NCBI GenBank assembly: GCA_947652115.1
Contig: OX393569.1
Location: forward strand, 18,144,650 to 18,208,649
Source of the DNA: Blastomussa wellsi
Lineage: Eukaryota; Cnidaria; Anthozoa; Scleractinia; Plerogyridae
DNA: 64,000 nucleotides
Reading direction: 5' to 3'
Every line of letters begins with the position of its first letter. Position 1 is the stretch's first letter. The notes beneath the pieces were generated by a model, which was given only the letters and a program-made list of their open reading frames with translations, was not told where the DNA came from and made no database searches. Positions 10,859 through 23,000 of this stretch are shown in pieces. The position numbers were made by a program, and so were the translations under genes.

Positions 10859-11531
10859 CTAAAACTTAAAAGTAGAATACTGTGTGACATGACTGAATGC
10901 TGCTAAAAATTGTTCTGTGCTTTGGGCTCCTGACAAAGTTACTTGTTTACCATCGCCAGATATAACAAAGAATGGCACACCAGATATCTTCATCTGAGAT
11001 TTTGCATGAGAATCGTCCGACAAGACCAAATCTAAATCACGTGATGACCTGAGGTATTCCTCGCCGCCCTCCAGCCCCAGTTCTTTGGCAGCCTCGATCA
11101 CTGTGTTAACATCACTGACATTTTTGCCGTCTTCATAAATCATGTGGAACAAAAGATCTTTAGCTTTTCCTTGTCCCTCAGGCCCTTTCTGCATCCCAGC
11201 TAGATGAATAAGATGATGACCATGTAAAGAGTTAGGCCATGTCTGCCAGTTCTTGAATTCTAGTCCATCTTGTTGTCCTGCCTTTCTAAGTGACCGTGTC
11301 CAGCCATCACCTCCCCACCTTGAAGAGTAATCAGAAATCAACTAATTAATCAATCAACCGACCGACCGACCAACCGACTGATCAATCGATCAAGCAAACG
11401 ATCACTAGATCAATTAATCAACTCATCTTTAAAGAAATCAAGCAAGCAAGTAATGAATGAATGAATCTATCAATCAATTCATCAATCAATCAATCAATCA
11501 GTAAACCAATGAATCAAGCTTAATCAATTAG

Positions 11532-11571
<40 letters not shown>

Positions 11572-12353
11572 GTGATTGATCAACTGATCGATCAATCAAT
11601 CCAGCAATCAATCAAGTGATCGATCGATCGATCGATCGATCAATCAATCAATCAATCAGTCAGTCAGTCAGTCAATCAATCAATCAATCCTCCATGGATC
11701 GATCAATCAATCAATCTGTTCACCATCAGCCTACAGGTATCTTTTTATCTACCATTATTTTTATAGTTCTCAAACTCATTAATAATTCATCAAGTTAAAA
11801 CAATGAAAATTACATTAGTTTTTGTTTTGATTGAGAAGATATACCGAACACTCAAGATAGTGTTTCATCAGCTATCCAAACATTTCGAATTTTGTCAAAA
11901 ATACTTTGCTGTGTGTCGTATTTTCAACTCCCTTCTCGGTGTTTGGATATCCTGATGAAACACTGTCTCTCGTGTTTAATATATATCTTCTGCCTATCTC
12001 TTTTCCTTTCAGTCTGACTAGGAATTAGTCATTTTGGATCAATCATCATTTCTGGGAAAACCCCCACCACCCCACCCCTGGTACCGAAATATGGGTTAGG
12101 GGTGGAGTAGGTGAGGGTTTTGATCCAGTCTTTTCATAAGTACATAATCAGCATCCTGACATTACCTTCTTGTATTGTAGGCCATATAATCTTCGCCCAT
12201 CGCAGCTGTGTTCTTGTCAATAATATACGGGTGCCAGTTGACAGTGATACTGCCTTCTGTAAACTGGTGAATGGCCTTATCTAGACGTCTCTTGCCAACA
12301 TAACACCATGGACACGACAGGTCAGAATAGACATCAATACTGATCATCTGCAT
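10859..12353 (-). CDS. DsbA/FrnE-like thioredoxin-fold oxidoreductase
   Basis: Two coding exons on the minus strand: 12353-12166 and 11318-10859, joined in phase 2 across a GT-AG intron, giving 215 residues. The N-terminus has the strand-CxxC-helix of a DsbA-like fold with the active site SCPWCYVG near residues 12-19. The exon junction restores RRWGGDGW, and the C-terminal part has GVPFFVISG, the cis-proline region of the fold, followed by LSGAQSTEQF. This order and length fit the FrnE / 2-hydroxychromene-2-carboxylate isomerase-like branch of the DsbA family (thiol-disulfide oxidoreductases, best known in bacteria and fungi). No signal peptide is seen, so it is probably cytosolic. The first exon may begin at the second methionine (12347), because atgcag there could also be a splice acceptor after a 5' UTR intron. 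Substrate unknown. Confidence 0.85.
11344..11732. repeat. ATCA/ATCG tetranucleotide microsatellite
   Basis: Nearly 400 bases of imperfect four-base repeats, mostly ATCA with interspersed GATC-rich (ATCG) and AGTC runs. It lies in the intron of the DsbA-like gene and ends only about 25 bases from the exon 2 splice acceptor (exon starts at 11318 on the minus strand). The variant blocks suggest repeated slippage and point mutation. Confidence 0.9.
11834..11990. repeat. Hairpin MITE-like element in intron
   Basis: Inverted arms: gaagatataccgaacactca with tgtttcatcagctatccaaa on the left, and gtttggatatcctgatgaaa with atatatatcttc on the right. Arms are about 48 bases and imperfect. It is a non-coding palindrome within the intron of the DsbA-like gene. 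Confidence 0.55.
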
Positions 12354-12466
12354 AAATTAAACATAATATTAAAATCACTCTCCTATATGTTAGGCTGTTC
12401 CATTATGGTTTTACTATTGCAAATGAACAGAAACCAGCATTAGCTTACATGACCTTATATAAATTT

Positions 12467-12541
12467 CTTCTTCGATCTTCCTAGAAAAATCTGGAAGAGG
12501 AAGAGACTCTCTTCCCGATTTTTCTAGGAAGATCGAAGAGA
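12467..12541. repeat. Short near-perfect hairpin
   Basis: The block cgatcttcctagaaaaatc at about 12474 is repeated inverted as gatttttctaggaagatcg at about 12517, with a short purine-rich centre. Arms of about 30 bases. It sits upstream of the DsbA-like gene. The rest of 12541-14026 shows nothing I can assign beyond presumed promoters of the two divergent flanking genes. Confidence 0.6.
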
Positions 12542-14026
12542 CTGCTCGCAGTGTAACTGAGTGTATCGTGGAGTCAACATTTGCTGACATTTTTCAGGAT
12601 CTGTGCACATGAAATAGCAGACCGATGTCTTTTTCCTGAGAAGACTGTCCTCTGATCTGCAAGATAGCTTTTGTTGTAAACTTACCATGCCAGCTGGTTC
12701 AGGATAAAATAAAAAAGTTCGACTAATTTTACACTTCCAGTTCTTCTAATCTTCGTCAAAAGTCAGTTGCAGGCCCAAATGTCCAGGCCCAAATGTCCTT
12801 TCCGACTGCGTCTGACGTAAACCGAGATTAGTCGAAGATCAACCGAACGTCTACGATTCCGGTGTTCGGGAAAAAAATGCGAAGAACGCGGGATTTTAAT
12901 ATTTTTCGTGAGCTCTTGCTCCGTTTTACTTTGCCGCAGTTTGCAACCCGAAAGAAAAAAGAAGGAGGAACAATATCAAATTTAAGTGGCCAAGGAACCA
13001 ATCATCTCCGGGAATCAATCTTTTTTTGTGGTTTGTTTAGTTTTGTGGTGGATCGCTTTGTTGTTGCTGTCAAGTAGGCTGACAACATGAGAACGCAGAA
13101 TAGGTTCGTCGAGTTCAAACCCAGGCGAGAAAATAGCCAACACGCAAGGGATTTTACACGGCAAAACAGCCCAAATCACCATTATCTACGAACTGACATA
13201 AAAGGCTTGACTGCCTCTTGGCGCTGAGCATTCTACGGTTGTTTTGACTCCGTAGGTAAGAGCGAAGTTTTTGTTTGTTCGTGGTGAGGATTAATTTTGT
13301 CTACCAAGGAATTAACTATACGCTAATATTTTTACTGACTTATTGATGCGATCGGCCCGTTATCCATGGGGGCCTTTGCTTTTTCAGCTGATTTTTAAAA
13401 TATGCTGTAATTTTGTGTGAGATTGCAGAACTGCGCTGTGCATGTAGTTTTCTTATCAAAGTGAAGCTAAGGAAACTCGGCTGGAATGCATGGTTTGCAA
13501 ATTGAAATGTATTTACTAGCTTATTGCTCCACGGCATATTAAAGATTCATGAATTCTAAAACTGTATGCTTCTTCAAAAGAATGAAAACATAGCTTCCAG
13601 GAGTAGCTTAGAGACGGTTAACATCTGGTGCATCTGAAGATTTCCCCAGCAACCGGCTGGGATTAAAGAGATAAAATTTCCGTCAGCTTCTTTCCGGGTC
13701 GCGCAGTAAAAGTGGAACTTGATTCGCTTTCACCTGCTTTTGTGTATTTAAATTAAAGAACCTTCGATTTTAACCTTCCAGGAAGTTAAATTACGTTACT
13801 TGGTTCTCCATTGAATGTGTTAAAAGCCAGCATTAGCTTTTATATGAGGGGATTCCACGTTGTTCAATCCTTTGTGTTCAAGACTATTGTTCACACGCTG
13901 AATGCGTTTTAAATTAAACGTTTTTAGCGCTTTGGTTCGTCCCCTCGACAAGATTTGTACTTCACATTGTAGAGGATTTCTTTAAAGCTACAAAAACTTA
14001 AATTTTCTCAAGGTTCTGTCCGAGGA

Positions 14027-17000
14027 ATGATGGTCTTCTTCCGGGTTCAAGTTTGGCGGTTGCTAAGTGGATTGTCTATTTGTTTTGGTGAGTAAGAAAC
14101 TTTATATTCCTTGTTTGTATTAAAGTAAATTAGATAATAATTTATAAAATTCCCGTCTTCCAGGCCAGAGCTGTAAAATCTTTTTAAAGCCATACTTTGC
14201 TACTTTTTCTCTAAGTCCTGAAAGTTTTGTTTTGTTAGTGGTATGCACAATGTACTGCAACTTGTATAAACTGGTCCTATTTTTACTCTCAGTATTATTA
14301 GCTTGCATTGTATTGACACAGTAAGGAAAAAAGACCTTTGGCCATCCCAATAAAGTGTTTCGTTTCCCATCGCCCCATCTCTTGTGATGGTGGGTCGGTC
14401 GGTCGGGCAAAAAAAAAAAGAAAATAGAATGAACACTTGAAGGGGTCTGGGTTGAGAAGGCCAGGCTGCTAAGTAAGAAAGCCTGGTAACAAAGTCAACT
14501 CGAAAACGTTATTCTTTAACATGGTGTCGTATCGATGTTAGGATATCACATCATACAATTTTTGTTAATAAAACAAGATCATGTGCTTGTAAATTAAAGT
14601 ACTTGCTTCTTTGACTAGTGAATCTGGAATTTTTTTTACTTTTCGAAAAACATGGGTCGGTTGGGCGATGGGAAACGAAACATTTTATTGGGATGGCCTT
14701 TCTCAAATTCACTCCAGTGGAATACAGAAAATGTTTGAGACTATATGTAAATTGTCCACCCCAGCCTCAACAAGTTCTTCCCATAGGAGTTGAAGGTTTC
14801 CTCCTCCTAGCGCCACCACCCCCCACTCCCTACCCCTAAACAATTATGGGGTTCGAGGCTTCAAACTTAAAATTTTAGGAGTCTGGCCTGGGGCTCTAGC
14901 CACACCATATTTCAGACCCTATACAAGACTCACCTTCCCTTTAGCCCCACCCCTCAACAACAGCTACAACAACAACAACAACAAGCTTTATTGCCCATCT
15001 TCCTAAAAGAAACAAAACTGCAGAGTGTACCAACACAACAATCTCTTTATTTTGAAGTATATATGAAATAATTCATATTTGAACTGCGGATGTAGATGAA
15101 AGAGAAGAAGGATCATCGCAGTTAATTTCCAATTTTTTAAGCAATTGGAAAGAAGAAGCCTGAAATAATCAGGGCTTCAACGGGATTTGAACCCGTGACC
15201 TCTGCGATACCGGGGCGATGCTCTACCAACTGAGCTATGAAGCTCAAAATAAAAATTAATAAAATACAAATAAATAAGTATTAAAGCTTACAAATAATTC
15301 ATGGTACTGTCTGGAATAACCACAGGGCTAAAAAGACTAGACAGCCAAACTTACCCTCAACATATAAGTTTCTCTTGCTGATCTCACACTTACAATGAAC
15401 GCTCTTCAGAATTTTGTAATAATCATGTTTGAAGTTATCCATGATGTTTTATGTACATTTATATAATAACCAAATCAATGCGCGCGCTCTGATTGGTCAA
15501 TCAGCTATGGTTTATTGTGCCAGTAAACTCATGGAAAAATCGCGCGTCTTCTGAATTATTATATAAAAGCAATAGACCACAAGTTTCTATGGTTAAAAGA
15601 CTGATAAACCACTTGGGATGTTGGAAGAACACTCGAAGAATTCGTAAATCACTCGCCTGCGGCTCGTGATTTACAAATTCTTCTCGTGTTCTGCCAACAT
15701 CCCGCGTGGTTTATCAGCTTATAAACCATAGAAACTTGTGGTCTATTGCTTAAATGGTAGATAAATTACCAAATACTGTACACAGTCAGTTAATTATACC
15801 AGAAAACCTATTTGGATGAATAAAGTGTGTGTGTTTATATATGATGTATTTATCTTTCAGTTTTCGTTTTTTTATTGGGATTGTCAATGTCCTTGAGCCC
15901 AGAACCTTTTATCATTTTTGGCAACACAGTGGACATCCGTCGAGTGAACCTGGACGGTACTGGATATAACTACATTGTTCGTGGTTTGACAAATGTTGTT
16001 GGCTTGGATTTTGACATTAAAACACAGATGATTTATTGGTCTGACATTGGCATGAAAAAAATTCAAAGGGTGCATATTAGTAATGGTCTTGATCCTGGGA
16101 AAATAGAAGATTTTATCGTGGAAAACTTAGGAATCCCTGAAGATTTGGCAATTGACTGGACTGGTCGCAAACTGTTCTGGACAGATGCTAATAAGAAGAT
16201 TATTGAGGTCATTAATCTAGATGGTACTCAACGGAAGGCACTGATCAGTACTGGACATGACAAGCCGAGGGCTATTGCTGTTGATCCTGCAAATGATAAA
16301 GTGTATTGGACCGACTGGGGAAGTGAACCGAAAATTTTAAGAGCAAAAATGAGTGATGGTACACAAAAAGAAGTGCTTGTAAATACTGGTATTGTATGGC
16401 CAAATGGACTTGCGCTAGACTATGTTGACAAGATACTGTACTGGGCAGATGCCAATGTAGATAAAATTGAGAAGTCATATTTTGATGGTCAGAATCGTAG
16501 TATTCTGATTGATCGCACTCGGGTCTATCATCCCTATGCTTTGACGCAATTTGGCAGCAGGCTATACTGGAGTGATTGGCAGCGGCACAGCATCGAGCAC
16601 TGTGACAAGGATAGAGGTGACGACCGGGTTAGCATAACTGGTGGTATGACAAGACCTACGGCATTGCATGTGTATCATCCTGATCGGCAGCCAGGAGCAG
16701 GTACCGGTTATATTATAAATTACAAGTTAGAATGCCTTTGCAACCTGCATTGCAATATTATTGCCTGATTAAAGTTTGATTGTGATTTACAATTACTTAC
16801 AAATGAATGTAGTGTAAGAAAATACAAAAACAGCCGGGCAAAGTCATGGCTAAGTCTTGTTCACAGACGGTCAATTTGCTTGGTACGTTTCCCTTAATGA
16901 ACTTCCTGTGTCTTGCAACATGTTAAATGGGACAAACATTGCATGATGTGTTCAAATTGGGGAGATACATGTATAGTTGTCAATAAGCACCGGCGACCGG

Positions 17001-20000
17001 CAATATCGCCGGCTACTTAAACGTTTTCGCCGGCTACAATTTGGCAGAGATAAGTGGGAAAAAAGCGTTCATTAAAAAAAAACGCTTAACAAAAGGGACC
17101 CCAGTGCCGTCTACTTTCAAAATATCTCTGCATACTTCAAATCTTATTGACAACCCTGTACATGTACAAAGGAAACCAACAGCAAAAATGCCAGTGCTAA
17201 TTTCAAGGTTTCATTTCTGGGTCAAATTCCCACTGCCCCTGGACCAAAATAATTAGATCAGTTTTCTATATTTTTTTGTCAGGGCAGCTGCACCTATAGC
17301 TGACCTTGCTGTAGTTTTAAACTGAGAACCCCTCTTTTCTCAGGAACGGTGTTATTTTAACATTATTAGTTATTAGCGCAGTTAGTGCAGCAGCTTTTAA
17401 TGTCCAAGTTTGAAGTATGTAGCAAAGAAAAGAATGCTGCTGAACTTATCAGTGCTCAAAATGTCTTGCGTGTACACATATATGCAGCAAAACCGTTATG
17501 TTATTGTATTTGATGTATAATTTTACAACCTCTTTTTCTTTTTTCATATTTTGCAGACTTAAATGAATGCCTGGTTAATAATGGGGGATGCAGTCACACA
17601 TGCTTAGATCTTATTGGTGGATATCAATGTCTTTGTCCCTTGGGGTTTGAACTTGCATCTGATGACAAGACATGTCAAGGTCAGATATAAATTCATGCAA
17701 ATATTGTTAATATTTGATTCTGTTTGGAAAGATTCCTGGAGAAGTATAAATTGTGTAACTGTATGTGGGTGAATAATGGCGAATATCTCTAACCTTTTAA
17801 AAGTATATTTTTAATATTAGATTCTGATAGGCACCTTTAGGCCACCACACCTCCAACCACAGGTGGACCACCCGATGTTTGAGTTTGTTGCGTGACAGTG
17901 ATCTGTGGCGGTTACAAAAGAACTATAGATGAACATGAATAACTTGGCCGCCTTTTGCTCTAAATACTACGTTTATCCTACATGTTCAATAGACGACCAG
18001 ATGAAATGTTAAATGAGTCTTGTGTGCTTTTTTTGCCCGTTCTGGAATGGCGGCCAACTTATTCATGTTCATCTATATTTCTTTTGCAACCGCTATTGAT
18101 CGGTGTCATGCAACAAACTCAAACATCGGGTGGTCAGCCTGTTCTCCCACAACCTGGACTCGCAACCAAACAATTCAACCCAAGAGTCCAGCTCACTAAA
18201 CCACCATGCCTCCCGAATGAAAAACAACAAGCTTTATTGTTTACATTTACAATAAATAAAATATTGTAAGTTATAAATACAGCCTACCTGCAAAAAAGTG
18301 GAGCTAATCAAGGCAGGTAGCATGGAGATGTGACTATTACAATATACAATATAGTTCTAATGACATGAAAGAGATACAATAATTGCGAAATTACAGAGAT
18401 TAATATTATTGGTAAATTATATATGTGACATTCGTGCACTGCTTTCTGGTCACCATTATAAAAATAGGGTGCCATTCAAATACAATCTACACTCATAATA
18501 AGCTACTGTTGGTTGTTCGTATGAAATTTATGATTTTATCAATATATTATAGTAGTATAATATCTACTTGAAAAATAATGCATATATTTACTAGCAGGCT
18601 TTTGGTAACTGTACTTTCAGACATAAATGAATGCAGATACAATCGTGGAGGCTGTGAGCAACTCTGCATCAATTTTCCAGGCAGCTACAACTGCTCCTGT
18701 TTGCAGGGTTTCACTTTACAGAGTGATAAGAAATCTTGCCAAGGTACTGTAAGGGTGAAAACCCCTAGCCCAACCCAGGAGAGAGTGAGAATTGTGTAGA
18801 GTTAAAATTACTGACTCAGAGACTTTCAGTGACTTACTACTTTGCACCAATAACGGGTCAGCGGAAGGGCATGATGACTCTTAACCCAGGCCAAATGAAG
18901 GTGAGAGTTGACGACCGTTTCATCAACTCTTAACAACTGTCATCAACTCTGGCCAAACAGAGAAAATTCTTACCGACTCTCATGGACACATTCTAATTGG
19001 AGGAGAGTGCACGAGAGTTTCAGGACAAGGAAGAGCAAGAGTTTGAATTCTCGTCAACTATTATCCTTGTTTGGCCCGGGTTTTACACATGAATGAGAGT
19101 CAGTGAGAGCTGCCATAATTGTTTGACTGGTACTGGCCCAAATAAGAGAACCCTTCACTACTCTTATTCACATTATTTTGCCCCAGACAAAGAAGGTTTA
19201 AGTTTAAGTTTGATAATACTTTGTCATGCCAGTACAAGTACAAAAAGGTTATCTAAGTTTAGACATTGTGACTGTTAATGCATGTTAATTTTTAATATGT
19301 ATTATGTTACCCTTTTAATATGTATTATATTACTCTTTTGGTGTGTGTGTGTGTGTGGGTGGGGGGGGGGGGTGTGGGGCATGTACAACGGTATATATTT
19401 TAAGGAAAATGTGGCATAGAGGAATTGGAGTGAGGTACAAATTGCAGCGGCTGACAGAGATGGTTGGCAGGATTGTGTCGAGGCCTTATGTGCCACATGG
19501 CACGAAGAAGATAGGTATAACCGGTATAAGGTAACAACTCAACTACTATTTCAGATGCTGATGAGTGTCGCATCAATCATGGTGGCTGTGAATTTAGCTG
19601 CAACAATACAGAGTCTTCATACTACTGTTCATGTCGCTCTGGCTACATGTTGGCAGCTGATAAACACTCCTGTGTGGACATAAATGAATGCCAGACACTC
19701 AACCACAAGTGCCCAGGTAAGGACAGTGGATATTTGATACAAAGTTAATTGCCACCAAGAAGTTCCTTTAACCCTGTTGCAACATGAGGTGCAGACCCTC
19801 TAGGCCATTATCGACTGCATGAAAACATAGTCACTTAACTTTCACATTCAAGTCTCATGGATGTATGAAGGTAAAGTCTGCATGCAAGCCTAGTAGCCCA
19901 TCAGGCCGGAGCTTATCCTGATTTCTTAGCAGAAAGCAACTAGGAGTATTTATACCCCCCCTGGATGGGATGCTATTCCTTCGTAGGGTTACCCTCCAGC

Positions 20001-23000
20001 ATCACCGATTTACGAAGGTGAAGAACACAGCACAGTGCCCCAGCCTGGGCTCAAACCGGGACTGTTCGATCCGAAGTCCAGCACACTAACCATTAGGCCG
20101 CTGCGCCTCACAGAGTTAACCAAAGTTAACCATTGCCTGATTTCATACCAGGGGGACTGGGTCCGAGTCCATATATTTTGGGATTATTCAAAACAAGACC
20201 CACCTACTCAGAAAGAGCACACCGAGCTTTACAAGATCCTCAGGTTTGGTGCTTATCGGTCTAATATTGAACGAGATACAGCCAACCAAAAACTCCAAAA
20301 TTTACTAAGAAATATATGGAGTCCGGACAAAGTGTCCTGCAATCCATACATTTCTTACTAAATTTTCAAGTTTTTGAATGGCTATATCTCCCTCAATATT
20401 GGCCTGATTAACACCAAACTTACGGATTTTGTAATGCCTGGCGTGCATTTTCTGACTATGTGGGTCTTGGTTGAATAATCCCATAATATATGGATTTTGT
20501 TACCAGTCGCCCCTGTATGAAATCGGGCAATGTCACGTGGAAGTGCAGCAGACCTGCTCAATAACATTGATTCATATATTAAATGATTGCACACTAGGGC
20601 TTGGTCTACATACTTAAAGTTAGAATCACCTAAGACAACATGGTTAACAGTACCACATGAACTTTCATTTAATTGGTCACACAGTATGATCTCATCCACG
20701 GACTCACAAGTTTTACTTAATACCATATTGTACATCATGATAAATAGAACCAGATGAAAGTACTGCTTATTAGTTAATAGCTTCCTTTTTCAAAGGTGGT
20801 CACGTAATAGGGTTTCATGAGCAGACTTTAAAACTAGAACTATCGTGTACAACTTTACAAACATTATGAAAGTGAGCACTTCTCAGTAGCTTTAACTGAA
20901 TGATCGCACACGATGTAGAAGTTGAATCAAATGGTTAAAATAGGTCTTCGCTTTTCAGGTCAATGTGAGAACACTGTAGGCTCTTACAAATGCCTCTGCT
21001 CCTCCGGCCTTACTTACAATCCAGTGAACAAAACCTGTGATGACATTAACGAGTGTTTAATCAGCCAGCACTCCTGCCAACAGCTCTGTGTCAACACCCG
21101 AGGCAGTTTCCACTGTGACTGTAACCCAGGCTTTCTTCTAAGCAACGATCAATTGATGTGTGCAGATGTTAATGAATGCAACCAATCAAATCACTCATGC
21201 CAACATCGTTGTGTCAACACTGTTGGCTCTTACGTGTGTAGCTGTGACGCTGGCCATGTTTTATCAGATGATGGACGCACTTGCGATGCGATGTATTGTG
21301 GGATACCTAATGGAATGGCGGGTATTGTGGTCAAGTGTGATGGTACTCCTTACCCATACAGGTTAGATCCTGGGGGTTATATGTAGCAGGGATGTAGGTC
21401 GCATCTCACAAAATTATACAATATATGGAGATAATTAACGACAACTTAAACCAAGCTAAAAGATTGACAGAGAATAGAGTCTTTTTGGGAGTAAAAAAAA
21501 GAACATTCAGAAAGTCGATGTGTGAGAGAAGGTATTTTGTCATAAAATTTATCAATTACAAGCTCAAGTACACTAAACAACACCTATTCAAACTAGGATG
21601 AAGGTAATTTATTTGTTTTTACAGTACACAAAGGCAGCCTAATTAATGGTAGTAAAATACATAATACATAAAAATAATATAGATTTATGACATGTACTGA
21701 AGCTCAAATTTGTCAGATTTTGACAGCAATTATCCATGCATTTGTCCTGATTTCAGGTTTGGTGAAGTTTGCACGCTCACTTGTACCAAAGGATTTCTGA
21801 TTGGCTCAAGCATCATCACGTGTCAAGCCTCAGGTCAGTGGAGTATCATTACAGCCCAGTGCGCAAGTCAGCTTCCAGGCTCCAACAGTCCACCTCTGGG
21901 AATCTTGCTATCTTCACCTTTTATTCCTGAAAATTCACCTTCAAACACTGTTGTGGGAAGACTGACCACGGTTGACAATGACGAAGAGCAGTTCTTTACT
22001 TATTCCCTGATCAATGGCGCTGGTGTATTCAGTGTGGATAATAATGCCAGTACTTTGGTCCTGGTTAGTGAGGTGGACTACGAGAGACAGTCAGTGTACA
22101 CAGTGAGTCTGGTGTCCACAGACAGTGGTGTACCGCAACTCTCTGTCACCCAGAACCTGACTGTCCATATCACAGATGTCAATGAGCCACCAAGTAAGTA
22201 AACATAGAGAAAGCATTGGCGTATGGTCATGGGTTTGCATGCTGGCATGTGGATCAAGGTGTCCTGTTTTCAGTCCTGTCCCGGAGTCTTTGTATTTTGC
22301 TCTTGGGCAAGACACTTTACTCTCATAGTGCTTCTATCAACCCAGGAGCATAAATGATTACTGGCGAAGTGTTAGTGGGCTGTCTTTTTGGAGGTATATG
22401 AAGGGGTTACTTTTTCTGACAAAAGTGGTATATGAAAGGGTCAAAGTTTGGACCTTGGGGAGGAGTCTCCCCCGATAAAAAAATTTGAATAGCCCCCAGG
22501 CTAAAGCGACCAGAAAATGGCTGAAATTAAGATTTCCTATGATAGACTAACATCCTGCCCAGGGGGAGTACAAGTATTCCTAGTCGCTTCATGGGGGCAG
22601 ATCCAGGCGTTTTTGATAGAGGGGGTCCAAACTTTGACTCAGTTGAGTCATAATAAGCGACCCTGTCGATGTGAGAATTTTAGCGTCAAACAAATAGTAA
22701 AAACAAAAAAAAAGTTGGTTAGGGAAGGGGGGTCCGGACCCCCGGACCCTCCCCCTGGATCCTCCATGGCCTCATGTAACAGAACATGGAGTTCCGTATC
22801 CACTGACATTCCGATATTTCTTTGACATAGGCGCAGAAGCCATTATATTTGTGCGTTTGCGTTTCACTCAAAATCTCGTGCAGCTTTCATTAAAATAGAC
22901 GTCTTTCTTACCAGTTGTGGTTTGCTTTTACTGTGCATTGCATCAGTTACTTGCTCCTGTTTTTCCTTGGATTCCTGACTGGCTTGCTGCAAACAGTAGT

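Noticed and set aside
11834..11990. Possible hammerhead ribozyme (ctgatga followed by a perfect short stem) on either strand
   Set aside because: The required GAAA after the stem is missing on both strands; the ctgatga is part of the MITE hairpin.
15172..15244. Functional tRNA gene on the minus strand
   Set aside because: D and T arms are good but the anticodon stem does not pair and there is no T at position 33; it behaves like a SINE head. The tRNA-like sequences at 25782, 28836 and 42825 carry SINE bodies and were treated the same way.
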